Part shown: one piece after another, positions 26,215-35,187 of the stretch
Numbering within the stretch: position 1 is the first letter of the stretch
Layout: each line of letters starts with the position of its first letter
From: Roseovarius aestuariivivens
Lineage (GTDB): Bacteria; Pseudomonadota; Alphaproteobacteria; Rhodobacterales; Rhodobacteraceae
NCBI RefSeq assembly: GCF_004761875.1
Contig: NZ_SJEY01000009.1
Location: forward strand, 1-64,000
Direction of reading: 5' to 3'
Length of the DNA stretch: 64,000 bases
Notes under the pieces: model-generated
The model's input: the letters and a program-made list of their open reading frames with translations, nothing else
The model's database searches: none
What the model was told of the DNA's origin: nothing
Position numbers and translations under genes: made by a program

Positions 26215-27348
26215 TTAGACTTTGGTCGACCCGAAGCCACGGAACGCCGCGCGCATTTCTGGCGTCAGAAAGCCCTTGCCGGTCGCAATCTGCGGTAGTT
26301 CAAACGCCCCACCCCAATTGAACTCTATCTCGACAGGGCCTTCTTCGGTGATGGCGATGTCCTGCGTCTGGTATTTGACCGGATAGTGCAGCGCGGCAAC
26401 GCGCGCATTCAGGTCGCGCACCTTGTCCCAATGCGGCAGATGCTTGCCAAGAATTTCTTTGCCCGTCTCGGGATGCACATCGTGGCGCACAAGATCGGGC
26501 CCCTCGCGGCCCACACAGGTCCGGATCTCGCCGGTCTCTACATCCAGCGCGCAGACCAAGTTGCCGGTACGCCAGAAATTGTCGGCTTCGTTCTGCGCCG
26601 ACGGCAGCTTGAGGATCGCATGCGGCGTCCAGAGCCCGTCCTCCCGCCACAGGTTGACCATGCGGACCGTGGCCGTGGTCGGCGTGAATTGCCTTAGGAA
26701 AGAATGGTTTTCGACGATCCGCTGGATCAGGAACACGTGACTGCCGATATATTCCTCGAAGAACGCGGCATAGCTGATCGGATCCTTGCCGCGCATGTGG
26801 ATATGGCTGTCGTCGGCGGCAGTGATGATATTGGCGCCAAGGCTCCACCGACCGTTATTGTATTTGCAGAACAGCGGCATGTCCTGCGCCGTTAAAAACG
26901 CGCGCACCGCCTCTGGCGTCGCAAGCGTCTCAGCCCCGTGATAGGCGCGCGGGCCCTGATCGATCACGGCGATCGTGTCGGGCTGCGGCGTGCCGTCGGC
27001 GGCCAGGAACATGGCGCTCAGCCATTTGTCACCCGCCGCCTCGAACCAGCCGTAATCGTTGAATTCGTAGACGATCTTTCCATGCATCCCGCCCGAGATG
27101 AAGGCGGCCTTTTCCTCAGCGGTATACTTCTCCCGGTCGTAAAATTCGTACATCACGTATTCCGCCGGCTTCAGTTTCGCCTTGGACCGCGCGCATTTCA
27201 TCATCTCGCGACCGACCGACAGCGCCCCGCGCCCGCTTTTCTTCGCCGCATGCGCGATAAGATCGGCCGCGGAAAAACTGTCTTTCGCGTTGAACGCCTG
27301 CGTTTCGCGCTCGATGATCGTGTCTTTATTGACGGCTGCCTCGCCCAT
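26215..27348 (-). CDS. Sugar-transfer-associated ATP-grasp family protein
   Basis: A 377-residue protein. The N-terminal part (1-110) is helical; residues about 115-375 form an ATP-grasp fold of the ATPgrasp_ST type (FCKYNNGRWSLGANII; the metal-binding EFNWGGAFELPQ near the end). Such proteins are found with polysaccharide or sugar-transfer genes and are presumed ligases, but the reaction is unproven. The ATG at 27348 (AAGGGG upstream) is preferred; another ATG ten codons earlier (27378) has AAGGA but poorer spacing. Confidence 0.75.
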   Translation of the reverse strand: MGEAAVNKDTIIERETQAFNAKDSFSAADLIAHAAKKSGRGALSVGREMMKCARSKAKLKPAEYVMYEFYDREKYTAEEKAAFISGGMHGKIVYEFNDYGWFEAAGDKWLSAMFLAADGTPQPDTIAVIDQGPRAYHGAETLATPEAVRAFLTAQDMPLFCKYNNGRWSLGANIITAADDSHIHMRGKDPISYAAFFEEYIGSHVFLIQRIVENHSFLRQFTPTTATVRMVNLWREDGLWTPHAILKLPSAQNEADNFWRTGNLVCALDVETGEIRTCVGREGPDLVRHDVHPETGKEILGKHLPHWDKVRDLNARVAALHYPVKYQTQDIAITEEGPVEIEFNWGGAFELPQIATGKGFLTPEMRAAFRGFGSTKV

Positions 27349-27442
27349 GTCTCGCCCCTTTGCTAGGCCCTTGATCATTGTTCCTTGTGGCGAAACAATT
27401 GGGCTAAAAAATGGCGCTTTATCGCGGATTTTAGGAAAGAGG

Positions 27443-27910
27443 TCAGTTCAGACGCGTGGCCACGTAATGCGATGGCGGCGCAGTCTTCGAACGGTGCGAG
27501 GTCACGCGCCGGTACTGGCTGACCATGCGGTAATTCTTGCGCGGCCCCCGCACTTCCCAGGTGCTGGACCAATCAGGCCAGCGGCGAAAGTCATACCGGA
27601 CCTCGTAAAGATCGGGGTCGCACCAATGGCGGTCCTGCGGATCCTCTGGATCGATAAAGTGAAATGGCCGCCCGTCCTCGAACAGAACCTCGATCACGCC
27701 CCCCGGCAGGCTGCGCCAGATATATCGCCGCTCGGCGTTGACCGGCGCCTGCCCGCCCACGCGCAAAAGCCCCGCCTCGCTATAGCTCATTCCGGTTTCG
27801 TTCGGCCGCAGGATCGCGCTGCCGCGCAACTCGGCGTTCGGCGCGCCCGCTTGTTCGATCCGGCGGGTAAGCTCCCAGAGCCCTTCGAAATCCCCCAAAC
27901 CGCCGAACAT
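27443..27910 (-). CDS. DUF6314 family protein
   Basis: A 155-residue soluble protein with the conserved features of this family: an opening GDFEGLWELTRRIEQ, the YIWRSLPGG strand, FEDGRPFHFID, and HWCDPDLYEVRYDF. The family is lipocalin/THAP4-like in general shape and has no assigned biochemical role. A GCAGGAG ribosome binding site precedes the ATG at 27910. It is transcribed divergently from purB, with only 83 bases between them. Confidence 0.75.
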   Translation of the reverse strand: MFGGLGDFEGLWELTRRIEQAGAPNAELRGSAILRPNETGMSYSEAGLLRVGGQAPVNAERRYIWRSLPGGVIEVLFEDGRPFHFIDPEDPQDRHWCDPDLYEVRYDFRRWPDWSSTWEVRGPRKNYRMVSQYRRVTSHRSKTAPPSHYVATRLN

Positions 27911-27993
27911 GGCGCGCGCTCCTGCCTTGCTGATACCTTTCCATCGGTCTAAACCGCGCCCAACCACTTTTGCAATTCAAAGGTCGCAATCTC

Positions 27994-29301
27994 ATGATCC
28001 CGCGCTATTCCCGCCCCGAGATGGTCAGCATCTGGGAACCCGCCACGAAGTTCCGCATCTGGTACGAGATCGAGGCCCATGCCTGCGACGCGATGGCCGA
28101 TCTGGGCGTCATTCCTCGCGCCAACGCCGAGGCCGTATGGAAAGCCAAAGATGTCGAGTTCGACGTGGGCCGCATCGACGAGATCGAAGCTGTGACCAAG
28201 CATGACGTGATCGCCTTTCTCACGCACCTGGCCGAACATGTCGGCAGCGACGAGGCGCGGTTTGTGCATCAGGGCATGACCAGTTCAGACGTTCTCGACA
28301 CGTGCTTCAACATCCAGTTGGCCCGCGCCGCCGACATTCTGATCGCGGATATGGACGCGCTTCTGGCCGCGTTGAAACGCCGGGCGATGGAACACAAGAT
28401 GACCGTACGCATCGGGCGTTCGCACGGCATCCACGCGGAACCGACGACCATGGGTCTGACCTTTGCCCGCTTCTATGCCGAAATGGACCGCAACCGCCGC
28501 CGTCTCGTGACGGCGCGCGAGGAGATCGCCACTGGCGCAATCTCCGGCGCGGTGGGGACCTTCGCAAATATCGATCCTCGGGTCGAAGAGCATGTCTGCG
28601 CCAAGCTCGGTCTGACGCCCGAGCCGATTTCGACACAGGTGATCCCGCGCGACCGACACGCAGCCTTCTTTGCAGCCCTTGGCATAGTGGCCAGCTCGAT
28701 CGAGAACATCGCGACGGAAGTGCGTCACATGCAGCGCACGGAGGTTCTGGAGGGCGAAGAATTTTTCTCGAAGGGTCAAAAGGGTTCGTCGGCCATGCCG
28801 CACAAGCGCAACCCGGTTCTGACCGAGAACCTGACCGGCCTCGCGCGTCTGATCCGGTCGATGGTTATCCCCGCGATGGAAAACGTGGCCCTCTGGCACG
28901 AGCGCGATATTTCGCATTCCTCCGTCGAACGAAACATCGGCCCCGACGCCACCGTGACCTTGGATTTCGCGCTCGCTCGACTGACGCAGGTTGTGGACAA
29001 AATGGTCATTTACCCCGAAAACATGGAGTCCAATTTGTACAAATTCCGGGGATTGGTGATGTCTCAGCGTGTTTTGCTGGCTCTGACTCAGGCGGGTGTG
29101 AGCCGGGAGGATGCCTATCGGTTGGTGCAGCGCAATGCGATGAAAGTCTGGGAAGAAGGCCGTGATTTCAAAACCGAGCTTCTGGGTGATGAAGAAGTAG
29201 TCAAGGCGCTAGGCACCGAGAAAATAGAGGAAAAATTCGACCTCGGTTACCATACGAAGCATGTGGACACGATTTTCGAGCGGGTTTTCGGCGAAACCTG
29301 A
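27994..29301 (+). CDS. purB: Adenylosuccinate lyase
   Basis: A 435-residue fumarase/aspartase-superfamily lyase that acts twice in purine synthesis: SAICAR to AICAR and adenylosuccinate to AMP, releasing fumarate. It has an N-terminal MIPRYSRPEMVSIW, QGMTSSDVLDT, the GRSHGIHAEPTTMG catalytic histidine region, and the superfamily signature KGSSAMPHKRNP with the catalytic serine. ATG at 27994 is the family start. Confidence 0.97.
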   Translation: MIPRYSRPEMVSIWEPATKFRIWYEIEAHACDAMADLGVIPRANAEAVWKAKDVEFDVGRIDEIEAVTKHDVIAFLTHLAEHVGSDEARFVHQGMTSSDVLDTCFNIQLARAADILIADMDALLAALKRRAMEHKMTVRIGRSHGIHAEPTTMGLTFARFYAEMDRNRRRLVTAREEIATGAISGAVGTFANIDPRVEEHVCAKLGLTPEPISTQVIPRDRHAAFFAALGIVASSIENIATEVRHMQRTEVLEGEEFFSKGQKGSSAMPHKRNPVLTENLTGLARLIRSMVIPAMENVALWHERDISHSSVERNIGPDATVTLDFALARLTQVVDKMVIYPENMESNLYKFRGLVMSQRVLLALTQAGVSREDAYRLVQRNAMKVWEEGRDFKTELLGDEEVVKALGTEKIEEKFDLGYHTKHVDTIFERVFGET

Positions 29302-29372
29302 ACCTTCCCTTTTGAGAATACAGACCTGCGTGATACACTTTTACATATAACGCACCCGGAAGAGGTAAGACC

Positions 29373-29531
29373 ATGAAATCAAAGGTAATCGTGACATCCG
29401 TCGCCCTGACACTGGCCTCCTCGCTTTCGGCTTTCGCAGCCTGCAGCGGACATTCGCAGCAGGCCATGACCTGCGCCGAGGGAACGAGTTGGGACTCCGA
29501 AAGCCGCAGCTGCGTGCCGACCACCAGCTAA
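29373..29531 (+). CDS. Small exported cysteine-containing protein (chitin-binding type 14-like)
   Basis: A 52-residue protein with a strong AGAGG ribosome binding site. The signal peptide is about 23 residues (ending LSAFAA). The 29-residue mature part has three cysteines in the pattern C-x8-C-x13-C with TCAEGTSWDSESRSCV, which resembles the short Cys-Gly-Thr-Trp-Asp element of CBM14/peritrophin-type domains. The function is unknown; a terminator directly follows, so it is its own unit or the end of the purB transcript. Confidence 0.65.
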   Translation: MKSKVIVTSVALTLASSLSAFAACSGHSQQAMTCAEGTSWDSESRSCVPTTS

Positions 29532-29558
29532 CACTCCGAAACAACTTGCGAATTTGCC

Positions 29559-29592
29559 GGCACGAAAAACCACAGTTTTTCGTGCCGTTTCA
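29559..29592 (+). terminator. Terminator after the small exported protein
   Basis: A perfect 12-bp stem (GGCACGAAAAAC with GTTTTTCGTGCC, loop CACA), followed by GTTTCAATTTT. Confidence 0.8.
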
Positions 29593-29661
29593 ATTTTAGA
29601 CTTCAGTCTTTCTTCACCCCTGCAGGGCTACGGTCGCTCCAACTGCCATCCGGGGTTCGGA

Positions 29662-30720
29662 ATGACATCCAAGACCATCGCGCGCCTTGCACCGCCCCAA
29701 GCCGCCAAGACGCCGCTTTCGCGCCGGCAGAAAGCGGCCATCGTGGTGCGATTCCTGCTCAACGAAGGCGCTGACCTGCAGCTTTCCGACCTGCCGGAAG
29801 ACCTCCAGAGCAGTCTGACCAAGCAAATGGGCTCCATGCGCTACGTCGACCGCGACACTCTGCGCGACGTCGTCGCCGAATTCGCCGCCGAACTGGAATC
29901 CATGGGCCTGACCTTTCCGCGCGGCGTCGCGGGCGCATTATCGGCGCTTGACGGGCGCATAAGCCCGCAAACCGCGCAACGCTTGCGCAAAGAAGCCGGC
30001 GTACGTCAGTTCGGTGACCCCTGGGAACAGGTTCGGTTGGCCCCCGCCGACGCCCTGCTCGAAATGCTTGCGGGGGAAAGCACGGAGGTGGCCGCCGTCC
30101 TTTTGTCCAAGCTTGATGTCGCACGCGCCGCCGATCTGTTGGGCCGCCTGCCCGGAGAAGCCGCGCGTCGCATCACCTTCGCCATGTCCCAGACAGCAGC
30201 GGTTACGCCCGACGCCGTCGACCGGATCGGTCTGTCACTGGCAGCGCAATTACATGAAGTCCCCGATATAGCCTTTCGGGATGGGCCGGAGAAACGGGTG
30301 GGCGCCATCCTGAATTACTCTCCCGCGGCAAAGCGCGACGAGGTTCTGACCGGTCTTGACGCCGAAGACGAAGCTTTCGCCGCGCGCGTCCGACGCGCGA
30401 TCTTCACTTTTTCAAATATCCCGGAACGAGTATCAGACCTCGACGTACCGACGATCACCCGGGAAATCGAACAGGCGACTCTCGTCACGGCGCTGTCCGC
30501 AGCCGCAGGCGAGCAGGACACCCAGGTAGCCGCAGAGTTCATCCTGTCCAACATGTCCCGCCGCATGAGTGATGCGCTGCGAGAAGAAATGGCCGAACGC
30601 GATGCACCGAAGAAAAAAGATGGCGAGGCCGCCATGACCGAGGTCGTCAACACGATCCGGCGGCTGGAGGCGAACGGGGGCATCACGCTTTTGCTGCCCG
30701 AAGACGAAGATGCGGCGTAA
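29662..30720 (+). CDS. fliG: Flagellar motor switch protein FliG
   Basis: A 352-residue component of the C-ring that couples stator torque to rotor rotation. The middle domain (about 120-210) shows the ESTEVAAVLLSKLD and LLGRLPGEAARRI armadillo-type pattern; the C-terminal domain (about 240-345) has FSNIPERVSDLDVPTI, the charged torque helix region and AAEFILSNMSRRMSDALREE. The N-terminal 30 residues are variable. No other flagellar gene is in the window, so it lies apart from any flagellar cluster. The ribosome binding site is weak (CGGGGTTCGGA). Confidence 0.85.
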   Translation: MTSKTIARLAPPQAAKTPLSRRQKAAIVVRFLLNEGADLQLSDLPEDLQSSLTKQMGSMRYVDRDTLRDVVAEFAAELESMGLTFPRGVAGALSALDGRISPQTAQRLRKEAGVRQFGDPWEQVRLAPADALLEMLAGESTEVAAVLLSKLDVARAADLLGRLPGEAARRITFAMSQTAAVTPDAVDRIGLSLAAQLHEVPDIAFRDGPEKRVGAILNYSPAAKRDEVLTGLDAEDEAFAARVRRAIFTFSNIPERVSDLDVPTITREIEQATLVTALSAAAGEQDTQVAAEFILSNMSRRMSDALREEMAERDAPKKKDGEAAMTEVVNTIRRLEANGGITLLLPEDEDAA

Positions 30721-30789
30721 ACGTGAAGACATTGCTCGGCTTTGGCCTAGATGCGGGTCCGCATCTTTCTCACGGCGGCCAGCCAGAAT

Positions 30790-31902
30790 TCAATTTCGGG
30801 GGAAAAGAAAACACTTGTCGCGGCGGATCATCAACCACATGGGCGTGCCACGCTTGGGCAGAAAGACGGCCGGAACGGTGGCTTTGAAAATCGAGCCGTC
30901 ATAATCCATGCGGAATTCCACGAGGCTCTCTGACCCCATGAAACGTGCCCGCTGCACAACTCCGCGCGCGGCCGTACCGTCGCTGATCGTCGGAGATGGC
31001 CCCTTGCCGTTGCGATCGAAGTCAAGCTTGATGTGCTGAGGACGAATGACGATTTCCATTTCCTGGCCGTCCGGCATACCCGGCGAAAGGAATTGACCGA
31101 AAGGCGTCTGCACGAGTGCCCCCCGCGCCTGTCCGCGCACCACGTTCACGTCAGAAAAGAAGGCCACGGCATCGCGGTCCGCGGGTGCGTTATAGATATT
31201 GTAGGGCGCGCCCTGCTGCACAATGCGCCCGTCGCGCATCAGGGCGATGTCATCGGCCATGCGCATCGCTTCTTCCGGCTCGTGCGTCACAAGAAGCACG
31301 CCGGTGTCTTCCTCGCGCAGGATCTCCAGTGTTTCGTCACGGATACCGTCCCTCAAACGATTGTCGAGCCCGGAAAACGGTTCATCCATCAGCATGATAC
31401 GAGGTCTGGGCGCTAGAGCCCTTGCAAGCGCCACGCGCTGTTGCTCTCCGCCTGAAAGCTCATGCGGGAAATTCTGGTCATACCCAGAGAGCCCGACGCG
31501 CTCGAGCAGCTCGCCCACCCGCGAGGCCTTGGCAGATGCATCCCCTGCGAGACCAAAGGCCACATTTTCGCCGACCCGCAGATGCGGAAACAGGGCGAAA
31601 TCCTGAAACATCAAACCGATATGGCGCCGCTCCGGCGGCACTCGGTAGACCGTATCGCAAATCAATTCGCCATCGACGAAGATCGTGCCCTCATCCTGCA
31701 TTTCGACGCCCGCGATCATCCTAAGCGTGGTCGACTTGCCGCAACCCGATGGACCAAGAAGGCAGGTCACCTGTCCCGGCTGGACCTTGAGGGAAACGTG
31801 ATCCACGACCGTTCGCCCGTCATACCGGCGGACAAGCTCTCGCGCTTCAAGACGCGGCGGCGGCGCCTGTAGGGTCATTTCGTCGATACGGGTCTGGGTC
31901 AA
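30790..31902 (-). CDS. ABC transporter ATPase, iron(III)/spermidine-type (FbpC/PotA-like)
   Basis: A 370-residue importer ATPase with Walker A GPSGCGKST, Q-loop LMFQDFALFPHL, signature LSGGEQQRV, Walker B IMLMDEPFSG and H-loop LLVTHEPEEA. The C-terminal TOBE-like regulatory domain (about 275-370) includes EIVIRPQHIKLDF. The class feeds Fe3+, putrescine/spermidine or similar solutes; resemblance is closest to FbpC. No permease or binding-protein gene is adjacent. The start is TTG 31902 or ATG 31878; neither has an ideal ribosome binding site. Confidence 0.88.
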   Translation of the reverse strand: MTQTRIDEMTLQAPPPRLEARELVRRYDGRTVVDHVSLKVQPGQVTCLLGPSGCGKSTTLRMIAGVEMQDEGTIFVDGELICDTVYRVPPERRHIGLMFQDFALFPHLRVGENVAFGLAGDASAKASRVGELLERVGLSGYDQNFPHELSGGEQQRVALARALAPRPRIMLMDEPFSGLDNRLRDGIRDETLEILREEDTGVLLVTHEPEEAMRMADDIALMRDGRIVQQGAPYNIYNAPADRDAVAFFSDVNVVRGQARGALVQTPFGQFLSPGMPDGQEMEIVIRPQHIKLDFDRNGKGPSPTISDGTAARGVVQRARFMGSESLVEFRMDYDGSIFKATVPAVFLPKRGTPMWLMIRRDKCFLFPRN

Positions 31903-32073
31903 CTCCGGAGCCTTGTAGTTTCCCGATCTTTTTCATCGGGTTTTCCAAGCGCAAATAACAATCCCAACGTCCACGTGCAAGCGCCAGCCACCTAAGCCTG
32001 ATCCACGCCTTGGTAAGATGAGGAAAGGACAGATCGCCGATTTGACTTACAATGCCGCCCGGCCCGTGCCGGA

Positions 32074-32610
32074 TTAGTCTCGCGCCTTTTCAATGGCGGG
32101 GCGAATCTGCCCATCCATGACGCGTTGCGTGATCGGTCCTGCAAAGCGCAGCACGATGGTGCCATCCGCGTCGATCACATAGGTCTCAGGCACACCGTAA
32201 AGACCCCAGTCGAGCGCCATCCGGCCCTGCGCATCCGCGCCAATCGCAGCGTAGGGGTCACCCAGTTCTTCGAGGAATTTCAAAGCATTTGCCGGCTTAT
32301 CTTTGTAGTTCACGCCGTAGATCGGAATACCTTCTGCAGCCAGTGTTTCGAGGTGCGGGTGTTCCACCCGGCACGGCGCACACCAGCTGGCCCAGAAGTT
32401 TACAAGTTTCACGCCACCGCTCCGCAGGTCGCTGTCGGCAAACCCGGCCTTGCCGTCAAGTGCCGTCACTTGAACCGCCGGCGCCGGGCGCCCTTCGAGA
32501 GCCGATGGCAGCTCGTCGGGGTTGTCGCGCATCATGCCCACATAGAACACGCCCGCCAGCAGGGCGAAGAGCACCGGCGGCGCGATCATGAGAGGCGACA
32601 GCCTAGCCAT
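32074..32610 (-). CDS. ccmG: Thiol:disulfide interchange protein CcmG/DsbE
   Basis: A 178-residue periplasmic thioredoxin-fold protein that reduces apocytochrome c (via CcmH) before haem ligation. There is an N-terminal membrane anchor (about 5-25), the active site WASWCAPC and the YGVNYKDKPANALKFLEELG region typical of CcmG; the cis-proline is in YGVPETYVID. ATG at 32610 overlaps the end of ccmD by 8 bases. Confidence 0.95.
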   Translation of the reverse strand: MARLSPLMIAPPVLFALLAGVFYVGMMRDNPDELPSALEGRPAPAVQVTALDGKAGFADSDLRSGGVKLVNFWASWCAPCRVEHPHLETLAAEGIPIYGVNYKDKPANALKFLEELGDPYAAIGADAQGRMALDWGLYGVPETYVIDADGTIVLRFAGPITQRVMDGQIRPAIEKARD

Positions 32611-32758
32611 TCTTTTTCTGCCTTTTTTCAATATCTTGCAGGGCTTTCTTGATGCGCATCGAACGCCGCCAGCTTAGCCCGACCAGAATTAGAAGAAGAA
32701 CGAGGGACACGGCGTAGGACGAAAGAACCGCCTCGGCATATTTTCCAAGATCCGGCAT
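32603..32758 (-). CDS. ccmD: Haem exporter accessory protein CcmD
   Basis: A 51-residue protein with one membrane helix (about 13-29, SSYAVSLVLLLILVGL) and a basic cytoplasmic tail (RRSMRIKKAL). It starts MPDLGKYAEAV, the usual CcmD opening. It anchors holo-CcmE release from the CcmABCD complex. Its ATG overlaps the ccmC stop (TGATG) and its stop overlaps ccmG. Confidence 0.9.
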   Translation of the reverse strand: MPDLGKYAEAVLSSYAVSLVLLLILVGLSWRRSMRIKKALQDIEKRQKKNG

Positions 32759-33492
32759 CAGTCCTTCATCCTGTCACGCACTATCAGCGCCCGCATGCGC
32801 CGGGCGCGGATTTCAGTTTGAGTGCGCAGGAAGACCAGCGCGATAAAGAGGAAGACGAAGCCCGCGATGCTGAACAGCAACGGGTGATAGAACACGTCGG
32901 CCACGTTTTCTTCCTTGTCGAGGCTCAGGGATGCGCCCTGATGCAGGCCCTGGTTCCAGAAATTCACGGCGTATCGGCTCAGTAGCGCGAAGACGGAGCC
33001 GACAAGACACAGGATCGAGGTCAGGTCCGCGGCAGTGTCGTCATCTTCGATCGCCTCCCACAGCGCGATATAGCCAAGATAGAACAGAAACAGGATCAGA
33101 AACGAGGTCAGGCGCGGATCCCACGCCCACCATGTTCCCCACATCGGCTGACCCCAGATAGCGCCCGTCGCGAGCGCGATCAACGTCATCACGACGCCCA
33201 CCGGTGCCGCGGCCCGAGCGGCCAGCGCGCTGACGTGGTGGCGCCGGACGATCCAGATCAGGGAGGCGACCAGCATCATCAGCCATGCGTTTATCGCCAT
33301 CAAAGCGCTTGGCACGTGCAGATAGATGATCTTGACTGTCGAGCCCTGCCTGTAATCATCCGGAGTGAAGAAAAAGCCCCAGATGAGCCCGATCACAAGG
33401 CACACAACCGCCAGAACCGACACCCACGGCAGAAAGCGATCTGTCGTGTCGATGAATTTCTTGGGGTTGGCATAGACCCAAATCGAACTCAC
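32758..33492 (-). CDS. ccmC: Haem exporter protein CcmC
   Basis: A 244-residue six-helix inner-membrane protein of the haem-handling family that loads haem onto CcmE. The tryptophan-rich motif WGTWWAWDPRLT lies in the second periplasmic loop; the flanking histidine ligands are in IIYLHVPSA and DVFYHP. The GTG start at 33492 follows GGGAGGAAC. Confidence 0.95.
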   Translation of the reverse strand: MSSIWVYANPKKFIDTTDRFLPWVSVLAVVCLVIGLIWGFFFTPDDYRQGSTVKIIYLHVPSALMAINAWLMMLVASLIWIVRRHHVSALAARAAAPVGVVMTLIALATGAIWGQPMWGTWWAWDPRLTSFLILFLFYLGYIALWEAIEDDDTAADLTSILCLVGSVFALLSRYAVNFWNQGLHQGASLSLDKEENVADVFYHPLLFSIAGFVFLFIALVFLRTQTEIRARRMRALIVRDRMKD

Positions 33493-33511
33493 GCGCGTTC
33501 CTCCCGTTGTC

Positions 33512-34168
33512 TCAGCGCAGGTTGACCCTCAATACCGCAGCGGCGGCAAAAGGCAAAAGCGCGATGGTGCCGCAGGTGATCCCCGCCAGCATCAGCATCG
33601 GCGTCGTGGTATCCAGCCCATCGATCCCGCGACGCGCCATCTCGGCGCCGAAGATCAATGTGGGGACGTAAAGTGGCAAAACAAGCAGGCTGAGCAACAG
33701 CCCGCCCCGCCTTAGGCCAACGGTCAAGGCCGCCCCGAAGGCCCCGATCATCGACAGTGCGGGCGTCCCTAGTAATAGCGATATCACGACCGGCAGATAA
33801 CCGTCTGCTGGAAGGCTCAGAAGGACGCCAAGCAGCGGGGCCGCCAGCACCAGAGGCAACCCGGTGGTCAACCAATGCGCCAGTGCCTTGATTACCGCGA
33901 CCGCCTCCATAGGCACCGGCGCGGTCGCCAGCAGGTCCAGGCTGCCATCTTCGAAATCGAGTGCGAAGATCCTGTCGAGCGACAGAAGACAAGCCAGAAG
34001 CGCGCCGATCCAAAGAATCCCCACCGCGATCCGCGCCAGAAGATCGGTCTGGGGCCCGACCCCGAATGGCACAAGGACCACGACGATCAGAAAAAACGCC
34101 AGACCGAGGCCAAACCCACCCCCTGCCCGCGTGGCGAGCCGGATATCGCGCATCAACAGCGCAATCAC
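33512..34168 (-). CDS. ccmB: Haem exporter permease CcmB
   Basis: A 218-residue, six-helix ABC-2-type permease that partners CcmA. Conserved elements: [15 protein letters not shown] near the start and the [20 protein letters not shown] loop. The GTG start overlaps the ccmA stop (GTGA, 34165-34168). Confidence 0.95.
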   Translation of the reverse strand: MIALLMRDIRLATRAGGGFGLGLAFFLIVVVLVPFGVGPQTDLLARIAVGILWIGALLACLLSLDRIFALDFEDGSLDLLATAPVPMEAVAVIKALAHWLTTGLPLVLAAPLLGVLLSLPADGYLPVVISLLLGTPALSMIGAFGAALTVGLRRGGLLLSLLVLPLYVPTLIFGAEMARRGIDGLDTTTPMLMLAGITCGTIALLPFAAAAVLRVNLR

Positions 34169-34779
34169 AGGAACGCCTCGTCGAATTCATCGATCCCGGG
34201 GGTCTTGGCGCGGAATGGTGCCACGTCAAGCACGCGCGCCTCGTTAAGACCGAGGTCGATATGCGTCGCCATCAGTGCCGCCCCGCCCTCGGCAAGATGG
34301 TCCCGGACAACACGCGCGAACATCGAGACCGCATGGGTGTCAAGCGACACGGTCGGCTCGTCCAGTATCCAGACGGGCCGGCCCGTCACCAGCAGGCGCG
34401 ACAACCCCAATCGCCGTTTCTGACCAGCCGAGAGCATACCGGCAGGACGATCGGCGAGCGCGGTCAGTTCGTAAGCGTCAAGCGCCGCTGAAATATCCGA
34501 TGTTCCGAAAACCTGCGCCCAAAAGCTCAGGTTTTCACGGACGGTAAGCATCGATTTAATGCCGTCCGCATGCCCGGCGTAGACCAATGCGTCAGGCTCG
34601 CTTTCGATCCTGCCCGCCAATGGCGGCTGCAGCCCGGCCAGCGTGCGCAGAAGGGTTGTCTTACCCGCACCATTGGGCCCGCGTAGGATCAACGCCTCGC
34701 CGGAGGTAAGCGTGAAACTCACACCGTCAAGCACGCGCAGCCCGCCGCGTGCGACGCTCAGGTCATCCGCCCGCAGCAT
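34165..34779 (-). CDS. ccmA: Haem exporter ATPase CcmA
   Basis: A 204-residue ABC ATPase of the CcmABCD holo-CcmE release complex. Walker A is GPNGAGKTT, the signature region [15 protein letters not shown] and Walker [16 protein letters not shown] 34779 follows AGGGCCGG; a TTG one codon earlier is not needed. ccmE, ccmF and ccmH are not in the window. Confidence 0.95.
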   Translation of the reverse strand: MLRADDLSVARGGLRVLDGVSFTLTSGEALILRGPNGAGKTTLLRTLAGLQPPLAGRIESEPDALVYAGHADGIKSMLTVRENLSFWAQVFGTSDISAALDAYELTALADRPAGMLSAGQKRRLGLSRLLVTGRPVWILDEPTVSLDTHAVSMFARVVRDHLAEGGAALMATHIDLGLNEARVLDVAPFRAKTPGIDEFDEAFL

Positions 34780-34809
34780 CAACCGGCCCTATTGCAAGAC
34801 GAGGGACAT

Positions 34810-35163
34810 TCACACACCCAAGAGCGCCGCGGCAACGCGCCGTCCTTCAGAAATCAGTACGTTGTAGGTGCGCGCGGCCGCAGGTGAATTCATCGCCTCG
34901 ACCCCAATCCCGACGTCCTCGAGCCGGGCGCGGAACTCTGCCGGTACGTGTGCAGTTTCACTGCCCGTTCCGATGAAAAGAACGTCGATCTCTTCGGTCA
35001 GGGCCAAAAGCGTGTCGGTGTCATCGTAGCCGCCCCAAGCCGTCACGCCATTCGGACCGACGCAGACCGGTGCATCGATCACCTCGCCGCCGACACGAAA
35101 GAAGCCCGCGCCATATCCGTCGATGGGTTTCACATCGTTGAATGTCACCTCATTCAGACGCAT
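34810..35163 (-). CDS. Mth938-like domain protein
   Basis: A 117-residue single-domain protein of the Mth938/DUF498 family (IDVLFIGTGSETAHVPAEFR; VEAMNSPAAARTYNVLISEGR). Homologues include NDUFAF3-related proteins of respiratory complex I assembly; no enzyme activity is established. An AGGAGG ribosome binding site lies before the ATG. It follows secDF on the same strand with a 24-base gap. Confidence 0.85.
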   Translation of the reverse strand: MRLNEVTFNDVKPIDGYGAGFFRVGGEVIDAPVCVGPNGVTAWGGYDDTDTLLALTEEIDVLFIGTGSETAHVPAEFRARLEDVGIGVEAMNSPAAARTYNVLISEGRRVAAALLGV

Positions 35164-35187
35164 GTCATCCTCCTAGGGTCGAACGTG

